Below are positions 46,079-54,864 of a stretch of DNA of 64,000 nucleotides, one piece after another (within the stretch, counting starts at the first letter, position 1; each line of letters starts with the position of its first letter). Below the pieces are notes generated by a model. It ran no database searches and was not told where the DNA came from. It saw only the letters and a list, made by a program, of their open reading frames with translations. The translations under genes were made by a program, and so were the position numbers. The stretch comes from an uncultured Pirellulaceae bacterium (GTDB lineage Bacteria; Planctomycetota; Planctomycetia; Pirellulales; Pirellulaceae). The stretch spans positions 39,691-103,690 of the forward strand of contig CALFWR010000016.1 of NCBI GenBank assembly GCA_937928555.1, written 5' to 3'.

Positions 46079-46402
46079 TTACCAGCCCATTACCATGTTG
46101 GATTCGATGACCTTACGCGATTTTTCAAGATCGTCACCGGTTTCTTGCATGTAAAGCCGAATCGCGTGAACTTTGTCGCCGGCGGCTTTGGAAAGACATT
46201 CCCGCGCGACGCGGCAGGGATCCAGGCGAGTCTTGATCCCGAGCACGCCTTTGGAGATCACCCAGCTATCGCGTGGACGTTTCATCAAACGAAGAATCGC
46301 TTCGCCCGGATAGCAATCCTCGGAAACGGCCTTCGCGGCCTCTTCGTCGTCAGCCCAAGTGATGATGATGTGAGCTTCGGTTTCGATCTCGTAAAGCGGC
46401 AT
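46079..46402 (-). CDS. Small conserved-looking protein of unknown function
   Basis: A 107-residue protein. I start at ATG 46402 (MPLYEIETEAHIIITWADDE) because a GGAGA tract precedes it; a TTG seven codons upstream is less likely. It is alpha/beta in style with many charged residues (LRLMKRPRDSWVISKGVLGI, LSKAAGDKVHAIRLYMQETG). No signal peptide or membrane segment. I do not recognise the family. It is separated from the ABC operon by about 120 bp. Confidence 0.65.
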   Translation of the reverse strand: MPLYEIETEAHIIITWADDEEAAKAVSEDCYPGEAILRLMKRPRDSWVISKGVLGIKTRLDPCRVARECLSKAAGDKVHAIRLYMQETGDDLEKSRKVIESNMVMGW

Positions 46403-46553
46403 GGAAAATCTCCGAAAGTTCAAAACGGTAACAGAGGTTTCTTATTGTTGCAGATTCAAACGGTATTTACCGAATTTTAGTGGATAGCTGAAAAATCGAA
46501 ATGGGATTCGCCAGAAATGATGAACCGCAGCATCACAGCATCAGCGACGCCGC

Positions 46554-47354
46554 TCAGAGGAGGGTGCTGATCGTGCCGGAAAAGAAACGACGCTGCTCTG
46601 AATCCGTGTCAAGCAACAAATGGCCCTGCTTGTTAACGCCAGCAATTTTTCCTTTGAACTGGTGGCCATCGGGTGTCTCAAAGCAAACGGTTAATCCCCT
46701 GAAGGCCAGTCGTTGGTTACAGCTTGCGTGCAAGTCTCGCGTGCTGTTGCCGCAAATCAGATCGAACAGCGAATCGACAATTGCAGCGAGCAGTTGCTGT
46801 AAATCGACAGCGCGGCCGGTGGATTCGCGGACACTGGCCGGAGGAAAAGGCGCATCCGGCGTGGGCTGTTGGTTTGGTGTTTGGCTTTTCAGTTCTGCCG
46901 CAGTGGTGGACTGGTTGACGTTGATTCCAATCCCGACAAGAACCCATGTTTGCGACGCGTTGATCTTTTCGACAAGGATACCGCCTACCTTGTGCGCTCC
47001 AAAAACCAAATCATTGGGCCATTTGACTTCGAAACCATCGAAGCCCAAATCGGCCAGCGTTTCCACCACCGCCACCGCTGCTACCAGCGGAAGCAGAGAG
47101 CGTGCCGATGCGTTGACAGACTGCTCGCCAACGCACCAGGTGAAGGTAAGGCTGTCGGGGGTGGATTGCCAAAGGTTACTCCGTTGCCCACGGCCTGCGG
47201 TCTGATGGTCACAGTGAACCAGCAACGGTCCCTGCAGGCTTTCAACCGTGCGTACCGTATCCGCCGCCACGTCGCTGGTGGAAGTCATCGCTGCGCGATG
47301 AATCGTCGTCCCGACGGACCGACGGTGGTTGTGATGGGCGCGTTCTGAATTCAC
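46554..47354 (-). CDS. birA: Biotin--protein ligase (BirA-type, without DNA-binding domain)
   Basis: A 266-residue protein. DHQTAGRGQRSNLWQSTPDS is the biotin-AMP loop (GRGR-type), and GFEVKWPNDLVFGAHKVGGI holds the KWPNDL motif. GIGINVN follows and the SH3-like C-terminal domain is present (LTVCFETPDGHQFKGKIAGV). The N-terminal helix-turn-helix repressor domain is absent, so it attaches biotin (for example to acetyl-CoA carboxylase) without acting as a repressor. The start is GTG 47354. The early IHRAAMTSTSD segment belongs to the fold, so a later start at the internal Met is unlikely. Confidence 0.9.
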   Translation of the reverse strand: MNSERAHHNHRRSVGTTIHRAAMTSTSDVAADTVRTVESLQGPLLVHCDHQTAGRGQRSNLWQSTPDSLTFTWCVGEQSVNASARSLLPLVAAVAVVETLADLGFDGFEVKWPNDLVFGAHKVGGILVEKINASQTWVLVGIGINVNQSTTAAELKSQTPNQQPTPDAPFPPASVRESTGRAVDLQQLLAAIVDSLFDLICGNSTRDLHASCNQRLAFRGLTVCFETPDGHQFKGKIAGVNKQGHLLLDTDSEQRRFFSGTISTLL

Positions 47355-47415
47355 AATTCACGAAGGTTCCGGATGCTGGTTCGTTAATTAACCCGCAAAG
47401 GATACCAACGATCGG

Positions 47416-48909
47416 CTAACGTAACGAGCGAGTGCTGCCCGGTGAATAACTGCCGGCACCGCTGAGGATCTTTGCGGGAACGTCGACGTCGCTTTCGTGG
47501 CTGATCGTGGCCAGTCGTCCTTCCGGTGCTGTGGCTGGAATCGCGACAGCAGCATCCCGAACGGGGTTGAACGATGGGGCCGTGATATTGCTGGCGACGC
47601 GTGTGTTCTGTGGCGCTGCCGCGGGTGCACTTCCGGGATTGAACTGATTGGTGGCCGGTGGCGTGAATGGCTTCACGTTGGCGATCCGAGTCTGTCCGAA
47701 AGAGGATGATGGTGCGGCTGCAGGTTGGCTGGCAACGAAGCTGTTGCCAGTCGGTTGGGCTGGAGGCGCTGCCGAAGGCGGTGGCACGGATGCCGCGATG
47801 TTGTTGGCCGTAGGTGCCGGGGCAAGCGGCTTGCTGATCGACGCGGCACCCTCAGGAAAACCGAAACCACCGGCGGCCGGTTTGCTGGCAGAACCAGAGC
47901 TCTTTTGATTGGCTGCAAAGTCTGTTGCAGGTCGATTCTGATTGGAGAACGGATTGGCTTTGGCACCGAAGTCTTTGGTCGCGTTGGCAAGTTTGTCTTT
48001 GAGTGAACCGCCGAAGGACTTGGTCGAATCCACGGATTGACTGGCCTTTTGGTTGATCCCCGCGAGGGCGTTGGAAAAGCGGTCGCGAGCCCCTTGTAAC
48101 GAATCGGCCACCGGGGACTTGAAGTCGGGTGCGGTGGAAGTCGCGTTGTTGATCGAGCTGCGGACTTTGGCCAGGTCGGCTTCGAGGCCACCTTTCGTTT
48201 GGCTACCTTTTGTTTGGCTACCTTTTGTTTGGCTTCCGAATGAGCCACCGGTGGGCCCGGGTTTGATCAGTCGGCCATCGGTGCCGTATTTGACGGCGGC
48301 GACGTCATTCCCGACCGCAATAAAGTCTCTTGATTTTTTGCTGACGTTCGACAGGGCCGAGTTGAAGTCGTTGCGTGCCTGGTTCAAGCCACCCTGGGCA
48401 TCGGAGTTCAGGTCGATCATCTTTGAGCCCGAACCGGAGCTGGCTTGCTTGGTGCCTGAACCGGAGCTGGCTGGTTTGGTGCCTGAACCGGAGCTGGCCA
48501 GTTTGGTGCCCGAACCCTCAGTGGAAGGTCGTGTCGAACTGCCTACCGAACCGTCGCCGTAAGGCGGGCGGATTGGACTGGCGTCGGCCAGGCCGCTAGC
48601 TGCCTGGTTGGCACGGTCAAGTTTTGCATCGATTTCTGCTCTGACGCGGTCCGTGTTGTTGTTGGCAAGTATGGCCTTGTTTTCGCCGAATCCACTGGTC
48701 GGTGCGGGATCGAATTGCCGCGCCGGCGGTGGTGGAAGTTTGGCGTCGGAGTCCTTTCGCCAGAATGCAAGGTCGCCCGGTTTCGGCAGCGCCGGTAGTT
48801 TTTGCCGCATCGCCTGACAGCCAGTGGTCAAAACAAGCGAAACTAGGACCAATAAGGCCACGTTACGCGAAGTAAGTTGGAAGTTCAGAGCCGAAGTTCG
48901 TTGCATCAT
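47416..48909 (-). CDS. Repeat-rich predicted lipoprotein
   Basis: A 497-residue protein. The start is ATG 48909 or the next ATG (MMQRTSALNFQL). A lipobox LVLVSLVLTTGC gives a lipidated Cys near residue 30. It is followed by a low-complexity body rich in Ser, Ala, Gly and Pro, with tandem repeats GSGTK-x-ASS (four copies, about 33-bp units near 48410-48530) and SQTKG (three copies, 15-18 bp units near 48200-48240). No enzymatic motif. It is probably a surface or periplasmic protein anchored by lipid. Confidence 0.7.
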   Translation of the reverse strand: MMQRTSALNFQLTSRNVALLVLVSLVLTTGCQAMRQKLPALPKPGDLAFWRKDSDAKLPPPPARQFDPAPTSGFGENKAILANNNTDRVRAEIDAKLDRANQAASGLADASPIRPPYGDGSVGSSTRPSTEGSGTKLASSGSGTKPASSGSGTKQASSGSGSKMIDLNSDAQGGLNQARNDFNSALSNVSKKSRDFIAVGNDVAAVKYGTDGRLIKPGPTGGSFGSQTKGSQTKGSQTKGGLEADLAKVRSSINNATSTAPDFKSPVADSLQGARDRFSNALAGINQKASQSVDSTKSFGGSLKDKLANATKDFGAKANPFSNQNRPATDFAANQKSSGSASKPAAGGFGFPEGAASISKPLAPAPTANNIAASVPPPSAAPPAQPTGNSFVASQPAAAPSSSFGQTRIANVKPFTPPATNQFNPGSAPAAAPQNTRVASNITAPSFNPVRDAAVAIPATAPEGRLATISHESDVDVPAKILSGAGSYSPGSTRSLR

Positions 48910-49131
48910 TGCATCCCGAGTTACGGAATCCCAAAAGCGCGGTCGCCTGGAACAGCGTGCCCGCAAAGTTTTCCTTTTGCGATTTATCGGTAAAAAGGAT
49001 CAAGTCGCTGATCCAAATCGCAGAAAATCCCGGGGATGTTAGGGGGCGCCTTCTTCAGCGTCAACGTTTTTAGTGATAGCAGTCAGTGCTGGCAGAGAAG
49101 CACACCGCTTGCATGCCTCAAGGCAGTCGGG

Positions 49132-49557
49132 TTACTTACCCATTTTTCCAATCGCGTCGGCAATGATTCGCTGGTGATCGAAAGCCAACGCTGGCAAGTC
49201 ATCAATGGAAAACCATTTTGCGTCTGCGGCATCGTCGGCGGCAATGGGCACTGAATCCCCTGGGGCAATCGCCAAAAAAGCCACCGTCACGACCCGGCCG
49301 CGCGGATCGCGGTTCACTCCTGAATAGGCTCCGAGCTGAACGACCTGCTGCACCACCAGGCCGGTTTCTTCTTCAAGCTCGCGAATCGCACACTGCTCCG
49401 CGGACTCATCCATCTCCATGAATCCGCCGGGCAATGCCCAAGAGCCCGCAAAAGGATCGCGCAATCGTTGAATCAGCAAAACGTTGTTTGTTTCTTGGTC
49501 AACGACCACGACGTCAGCGCTCACTGCCGGTCGTGGATACTCATAGCTGTGAACCAT
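49132..49557 (-). CDS. Nudix hydrolase
   Basis: A 141-residue protein. The Nudix box is intact: GGFMEMDESAEQCAIRELEE followed by ETGL, that is G-x5-E-x7-R-E-x2-E-E-x-G-L. VLLIQRLRDPFAGSWALPGG is the strand before it. The ATG at 49557 (MVHSYEYPRPAVSADVVVVD) is preferred over a frame from 49656 that overlaps the M48 gene by 95 bp. Such enzymes hydrolyse nucleoside diphosphates linked to another moiety; the exact substrate is open. It lies 4 bp after the M48 protease gene and is probably co-transcribed. Confidence 0.9.
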   Translation of the reverse strand: MVHSYEYPRPAVSADVVVVDQETNNVLLIQRLRDPFAGSWALPGGFMEMDESAEQCAIRELEEETGLVVQQVVQLGAYSGVNRDPRGRVVTVAFLAIAPGDSVPIAADDAADAKWFSIDDLPALAFDHQRIIADAIGKMGK

Positions 49558-49561
49558 TGGG

Positions 49562-51598
49562 TCAGGCCTGTTGTGAATTGGTTGGACCCGCAATGACCGG
49601 CGGCACCGGGCAATCGAGTGACTCGGACATCGCGCGAAAGATCTCCGCTTCGCCAACGGTGATCTTTCCGTCGCTGGTCATCGCGGCGGCCATCGCAGTC
49701 AGGATCCGTTTCTTGATCACCGGAGCGGCCTGGTTGACTTTTTCGATGTCGCGTTGAAGCTGTTTTGCGTTCAGCGGTTCCGCTAGGGCGCTTGTGTCGT
49801 CGGCCCAGGCGGGTTTGCCCAGCGAAACCATCGCGACTTTCCAGGCAGCGCCGAACTCGCTTTGGTGCTCATGGCCCAAGCGAACAAGGATCGACAGCAG
49901 TCGGCAGATTTCGGTCTGCAGCGGATTGATCGCCCGGTAGCGAACTCTTGGCGGTTGGACTTTGCCGAATCGTCTGTCCAGGTGAACCATCGTGTGCTGG
50001 CGAAGAAAGAACTCGAACACGTCGATGCGATTGTCGGCCTCCACCAGTCGATCCACGCTATCGCGAAACGATTCGTGTTGTTGCGGCGACATGCCGGTTA
50101 GCGTTCCCTGAATGATTTCAAACAAAGGCAAGCGGAATCGAGCTTCGAGGGCGTCGATCGGCTTCATCAGTGCAATCGTGCGGTCGATCGTGGCTTGGCC
50201 TTCGTTGGTCGCCAGAGCATGCAGTTGGGCGCGGCGAATTTCGGTTTCGTGATTTAGCAACGAAACGAAAACAATGCAGCGGGCATCGAACACGTCGTGC
50301 GAAGCTTCCACCAGCACTTCGGGAATCCGATCCACCACGAGCTCGGAATACTCGACGTCGTTTTCGTCCGGGTTTCCAATTCCGGCGATCAGAATCAGCG
50401 GGTCGATCGGAAAGCTCCCTTCCATGAGACCGCCGGGGCTTTGTCCGCCAAATCCGCCCATGCCACCGACGCCACCAAGGCGGCGCTGGTGTTCCTGTTC
50501 GCGCTGTTTTCGTCGCTGATCGGCTTCGGCAAGTCTCTGCTCCCACGAAACGCGGCGGCGGGCGTAAGCGACGAAGTCCCCATCGAAGCGAGGGTCGACT
50601 TTTTGGATTCGTTTTATCAGGGGTGGATGCGTCGCAAACAAGTTTGATGCGCCGCCAAACATCGACCCGAAGAACATGTGGCTGGCTTCTTCGGCGGCGG
50701 GCTGATGGATTTGTGACGAGTGGGCACCGATCATCTTTAGCGCCCCGGCGATTCCTTCGGGATTGCGTGTGAACTGAACCGCAGACGCATCAGCCAGGAA
50801 TTCACGCTGACGCGACACCGAAGCCTTGATCCATCTGGCAAAAAAGATCCCAATGCCGCCAACGGCAATCAATCCGACTCCCATCAGCAGCATCGCCATC
50901 GCGCCTTTCCCACCCCCGTTGTCGCGATTGGAGTGATGATGCCGCGACGAGCCCCCGATGCTGCGAAGAAGAAAATAACCCAACAGGGCGATCAGCTGAA
51001 TCCCGTGCAGGATGCCAATCATGCGGATGCTCATCCGCATGTCACCGTTGAGAATGTGGCTGAACTCATGGGCCACCACGCCTTGAAGTTCATCTCGATT
51101 AAGCGTTTCGATCGTGCCGCGATTGAGCCCGATTACGGCGTCGTCGATCGTGTATCCTGCCGCAAAGGCGTTGATGCCTTGTTCGTCGTCGAGAATGTAA
51201 ACCGGCGGTACCGGTGTGCCGGCGGCCAACGCCATTTCTTCGACGACGTTGAGGATTCGCCGCTCTTCCACGGTCCGGGAGTTGGGCTGGAGTTTCCTGC
51301 CGCCCAGCAGAGACGCCACGCTTTCGCCTCCGCCACGCAGCGCCGCGACTTTAAAGGCACTGCCGCCGCCAATCAGCATACTGGTTCCCGCAGCCACGTA
51401 ACCGAGCACGTCAAAACGAAATGCCGACGCAAAATTTTCCGGCGTAAAACCCTTGCCGCCAAAGTGAGCCAACCCAAAGAATGCAAAAATACACAACGCG
51501 TAGATCGCGGCGGTCAGCGCCACCAGCGCCAGCAGGTACAGAACGATCAATCGCCTGGTGTTTTTACGTGCAAGTTCCTGGCTGGCGAAAAAGTCCAT
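49562..51598 (-). CDS. M48-family membrane metalloprotease
   Basis: A 678-residue protein. The zinc motif HEFSH is at 177-181 (VVAHEFSHILNGDMRMS), with membrane helices before it (about 16-43, VLYLLALVALTAAIYALCIF; about 65-88) and after it (LIALLGYFLLRSI, MAMLLMGVGLIAVGGIGIFF). HtpX-like proteases degrade damaged membrane proteins. It is much longer than HtpX (about 290): the extra about 300 C-terminal residues (from FDARCIVFVSLLNHETEIRR) are helical and may be regulatory. lemA lies 38 bp upstream on the same strand, a pairing seen in many bacteria. Confidence 0.9.
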   Translation of the reverse strand: MDFFASQELARKNTRRLIVLYLLALVALTAAIYALCIFAFFGLAHFGGKGFTPENFASAFRFDVLGYVAAGTSMLIGGGSAFKVAALRGGGESVASLLGGRKLQPNSRTVEERRILNVVEEMALAAGTPVPPVYILDDEQGINAFAAGYTIDDAVIGLNRGTIETLNRDELQGVVAHEFSHILNGDMRMSIRMIGILHGIQLIALLGYFLLRSIGGSSRHHHSNRDNGGGKGAMAMLLMGVGLIAVGGIGIFFARWIKASVSRQREFLADASAVQFTRNPEGIAGALKMIGAHSSQIHQPAAEEASHMFFGSMFGGASNLFATHPPLIKRIQKVDPRFDGDFVAYARRRVSWEQRLAEADQRRKQREQEHQRRLGGVGGMGGFGGQSPGGLMEGSFPIDPLILIAGIGNPDENDVEYSELVVDRIPEVLVEASHDVFDARCIVFVSLLNHETEIRRAQLHALATNEGQATIDRTIALMKPIDALEARFRLPLFEIIQGTLTGMSPQQHESFRDSVDRLVEADNRIDVFEFFLRQHTMVHLDRRFGKVQPPRVRYRAINPLQTEICRLLSILVRLGHEHQSEFGAAWKVAMVSLGKPAWADDTSALAEPLNAKQLQRDIEKVNQAAPVIKKRILTAMAAAMTSDGKITVGEAEIFRAMSESLDCPVPPVIAGPTNSQQA

Positions 51599-51636
51599 TC
51601 CCTGGCCTCGATGACACGTTCAACTACGATTTCAGA

Positions 51637-52236
51637 CTAGAACGCAACCGAAGGAACTTTTCTTTCTTCCGGATCATCAACACGCAGCAGTTCGGCGTCT
51701 TTGAATCCGAACAGCCCGGCCAGAATGACCGTCGGAAAGACTTCCCTGGCGGTGTTGTAACTGGTGACCGCGTCGTTGTATCCCTGGCGGGAATAGGCGA
51801 CTTTGTTTTCGGTCGATGTCAGCTCTTCCTGAAGCGACAACATGTTCTGGTTGGCTTTGAGGTCCGGGTACTGTTCGGCGATCATCATCAATCGTCCCAG
51901 TGCCCCATTGAGTCCGCTTTCGGCCGACATCATGTTCCGCATCGACGCCGCGTCGCCCGGATTGGCAGCGGCAGATTTTTGCGCCGACATCGCCTGGTTG
52001 CGGGCTTCGATGACGGCAGTCAAAGTTTCCTTTTCGTGCTCCATGTAGCCTTTGGCTGTTTCGACCAGGTTCGGGATCAGGTCGTGCCGCCGTTTGAGCT
52101 GGACGTCGATCTGAGAGTATGCGTTTTCGTAGCGGTTACGAAGCTTGATCAGACTGTTGTAGGTTCCCGTGAACAGAAACACAGCCAGCAGCGCAGCAAC
52201 GCCGATCACAATCAGCACGATAATCCAAATTGGCAT
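51637..52236 (-). CDS. lemA: LemA-family protein
   Basis: A 199-residue protein with one N-terminal membrane helix ([20 protein letters not shown]) and the LemA core: [40 protein letters not shown] and [20 protein letters not shown]. LemA proteins are membrane-associated helical proteins of unclear function, repeatedly linked to M48 proteases, as here. A perfect terminator ends the preceding sod transcript in the 53-bp gap before it, so lemA likely has its own promoter. Confidence 0.93.
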   Translation of the reverse strand: MPIWIIVLIVIGVAALLAVFLFTGTYNSLIKLRNRYENAYSQIDVQLKRRHDLIPNLVETAKGYMEHEKETLTAVIEARNQAMSAQKSAAANPGDAASMRNMMSAESGLNGALGRLMMIAEQYPDLKANQNMLSLQEELTSTENKVAYSRQGYNDAVTSYNTAREVFPTVILAGLFGFKDAELLRVDDPEERKVPSVAF

Positions 52237-52250
52237 GTCGAACCCCGGAA

Positions 52251-52281
52251 AAAGAAAAAAGGACGGGCGAGGTGCCCGTCC
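52251..52281 (-). terminator. Rho-independent terminator after sodA
   Basis: On the minus strand GGACGGGC and GCCCGTCC form a perfect 8-bp stem with a 5-nt loop, followed by TTTTTTCTTT. It lies between the sod stop (52290) and the lemA start. Confidence 0.93.
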
Positions 52282-52289
52282 CGAATGAA

Positions 52290-52898
52290 CTACGCTTTGG
52301 CCGCTGCGAATCGCTCAGCGACGGCAGCCCAGTTGATCACATTAAAGAACGCCTGGACATAGTCCGGTCGGCGGTTCTGGTAGTTAAGATAGTACGCGTG
52401 TTCCCAAACGTCCAAACCCAGAATCGGCGTGTGCCCGTGCATCAGCGGGTTGTCCTGGTTGGGTGTGCTTTCGACGTGTAGCTTGCCACCGTCACAGCAC
52501 AGCCACGCCCAGCCACTGCCGAAGCGTGTCCCCGCCGCGGCCGCGAATTCTTCTTTGAACTTGTCAAAGCTTCCAAATGCCGCGTTGATCGCATCGCCAA
52601 GCTCGCCATCGGGAGCACCGCCGCCATCGGGGCTGATTACGGACCAGAAAAGCGAGTGGTTTGCGTGGCCGCCGCCGTTATTCTGAACTGCGGTGCGTTT
52701 GTCTTCCGGGACCGCCGCAAGGTTCGAGATGACTTCCTCGATTGGCTTGTCGGCCAGATCGGTCCCGTCCAGGGCTGCGTTGACTTTCGTTACATATCCG
52801 TTGTGATGCTTTGAGTGATGGATTTCCATCGTGCGGGCATCAATGTGCGGTTCGAGCGCGCCATAGTCGTACCCGAGTTCGGGCAAAGCGTAAGGCAT
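52290..52898 (-). CDS. sodA: Manganese-type superoxide dismutase
   Basis: A 202-residue protein. Metal ligands are H27, H81 ([11 protein letters not shown]), D163 and H167 ([19 protein letters not shown]). The C-terminal wording [10 protein letters not shown] and the Gln in NQD point to the manganese type rather than the iron type. The protein converts superoxide to peroxide and oxygen, normally in the cytoplasm. No signal peptide is visible, so it is likely cytoplasmic. The perfect terminator downstream suggests a single-gene transcript. Confidence 0.95.
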   Translation of the reverse strand: MPYALPELGYDYGALEPHIDARTMEIHHSKHHNGYVTKVNAALDGTDLADKPIEEVISNLAAVPEDKRTAVQNNGGGHANHSLFWSVISPDGGGAPDGELGDAINAAFGSFDKFKEEFAAAAGTRFGSGWAWLCCDGGKLHVESTPNQDNPLMHGHTPILGLDVWEHAYYLNYQNRRPDYVQAFFNVINWAAVAERFAAAKA

Positions 52899-53029
52899 GG
52901 GATTTCCTTTGAAGAAGGTTCTGTTCGGATGCTGCCAGATGCAGCCACTGTTATCACAGCGTCAAACAGGATATCCCATGGCGGGAACGCGGGCAACAAG
53001 CCAGACGGTTTGCTTTGCCGATTGCGGGG

Positions 53030-54478
53030 TTAACGGCCCGGCGTCGGCTGGCCGGCAGATTCGAGCTTCACCTGGGAGCCCTCATCGCTGATCATCATGT
53101 AGCGGCGAATTTCGCTTAGGAGCTTGGGTGCCAACGACGTGTCGTTGGTCGAAAACCACTTGCGGCGGGCTTCGCAGATTTCAATTCGGATGAAACTTCG
53201 GAGTCGTCCGTTCTCTTCGGGTGACGGTCGCTCGCAGAATTCAAAGGAAACCCGGAATCGTCCGCGTCGCGCGTAGTTGGCAGGATCTTCGATTTCAATT
53301 TCGATCGACGCAAAGTCAGATTCGACCTGACGGATGTCCGCATCGTGCTCGAAGATGAACCCGCGAAGTTTTTCGACCAGTACCGTGACTGGTGTTTGTG
53401 TTACGTATTCTTCGCTAACGAGAGCTTTGCGGCTTTTGACTCGCCACTCAACGCCGCTGACCGATGTCGCATCGACGGATTTGAGTTTGTTGCCTTTCGA
53501 GTCAGAGGCAGCCACGACCCGGTTGCGGCCAAGCTCCTTGGCTTTGAGAAGAGCCGAATCAGCCCGCACAAAAAAGTCTGTCGCAGTGTCGTGTGGGCGA
53601 AGATCCGAGACGCCGAAACTGGCTGTGATGCATTTGCCATTGAGCATCGTTTGCGGACGCGACTCAAGCGAAGCCCGAATTTCTTCAGCCCGGCCAATCG
53701 CAGAATTGATGTCGCAGTCGGCACAGAGGACGACAAATTCTTCCCCGCCGTAGCGGCAGACAAGGTCTTCGGAGCGGACGATCTCTTTCAGTTGGCCAGC
53801 GAATGCAATCAGGGCCTGGTCGCCAACGTGATGGTTGAAGTTGTCGTTGATGGACTTGAAGTAATCAATGTCGCAGATGATTAGGCAGGTGCTGTATTCG
53901 CCAGAAAGCCGGCTGGTGCGAATCGATTCGGCAAGGACTCTCTCGAACTCCCCCCGGTTGGCGACTTGTGTCAACGGATCGAGAACCGAGATTTCGTACA
54001 GATCCCGTAGCTGTTTCTGAAGGTCAAGCTGAATCGATGTGTCGTGCAGCAGAATCACGCAACCCTGGACGACGTTGTTTTCGTCGATCACCGGGGTGGC
54101 GGTAAGTTCGACTTTTACGTCGCGGCCGCTGCGGCCAACGATGCGAAAGTCTCCTCTGCGAATTTTTCCGGTTTGCATGCAGGCGGCGACCGGACAATGC
54201 TCGTCTGCAACGGGATCGCCGTGAACACTGTGCAGATTCAAAACGCAGGGACGAATCGCATAACCGACCGTTTCACTTTCCGGAACGCTGGTGATCAGTT
54301 CGGTGGAGTTGCTCCAGGTGCGAATGACATAGTCGCGATCAACAAACACAACTCCCTCACGCAAACAGGAGAAAAGTGTGTTCAGATAGGGAAGCCAGTC
54401 GTAGGGCCGATGGGCCGGCTGCGGGGAAGCAACCTCGGAGTTCTGCTGCGCGTCTGGATTTGGTTGCGTGTTGTCCAT
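53030..54478 (-). CDS. PAS-GGDEF diguanylate cyclase
   Basis: A 482-residue protein. A PAS-like domain spans about 40-150 (LREGVVFVDRDYVIRTWSNS). The GGDEF domain follows from about 165 (LDPLTQVANRGEFERVLAES), with catalytic GGEEF at 244-248. RSED at 235-238 is the RxxD inhibitory site, exactly five residues before the motif, so product inhibition by cyclic di-GMP is predicted. The last about 130 residues (RGRFRVSFEFCERPSPEEN) do not match an EAL domain and are unassigned. No membrane helix, so it is a cytoplasmic signalling enzyme. Confidence 0.9.
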   Translation of the reverse strand: MDNTQPNPDAQQNSEVASPQPAHRPYDWLPYLNTLFSCLREGVVFVDRDYVIRTWSNSTELITSVPESETVGYAIRPCVLNLHSVHGDPVADEHCPVAACMQTGKIRRGDFRIVGRSGRDVKVELTATPVIDENNVVQGCVILLHDTSIQLDLQKQLRDLYEISVLDPLTQVANRGEFERVLAESIRTSRLSGEYSTCLIICDIDYFKSINDNFNHHVGDQALIAFAGQLKEIVRSEDLVCRYGGEEFVVLCADCDINSAIGRAEEIRASLESRPQTMLNGKCITASFGVSDLRPHDTATDFFVRADSALLKAKELGRNRVVAASDSKGNKLKSVDATSVSGVEWRVKSRKALVSEEYVTQTPVTVLVEKLRGFIFEHDADIRQVESDFASIEIEIEDPANYARRGRFRVSFEFCERPSPEENGRLRSFIRIEICEARRKWFSTNDTSLAPKLLSEIRRYMMISDEGSQVKLESAGQPTPGR

Positions 54479-54864
54479 GTCTCTTTTAGCTGATTCAGGG
54501 TTTATCCCATGTCGAAAATTAGGTTGCCGCTTGTCCCTTTGTGGGCCTGCCGATTGTTTTTACTGCAAAGTCGCGGCTTGCAGGCTGCTATCGGATGCAG
54601 TCGTGAGCAACATGCCGGTTGGCGCGATTGAGCCGAAAATGCCATCGCTTGGGTTTTCGGGGTGGGGAATCGGGGTAGGAATCGGGGCAGGCGATTCGAT
54701 TCGCTATCACAAACGCAGGCGGTTTTTCTCGGGGGATCCTCGCGGCAGGTCTTCAGTCCGGGAAACGTTTAATCTTTCAGTGAAATCAGGTCGAAAAAAC
54801 AGAATAGCTGCTACCGGCTCAGCATCGACGGTGGTTTGCTTCACGTCTTTCCCGCAAAAAGGCC
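54479..54864. promoter_or_regulatory. Divergent intergenic region with a four-tract G-quadruplex motif
   Basis: 386 bp between divergent genes. Four GGGG tracts lie at 54659-54687 on the plus strand with loops of 1, 4 and 8 nt, fitting the classic G-quadruplex pattern. I see no clear promoter boxes. The open frame across this stretch (54468-54908) looks non-coding. Confidence 0.6.
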
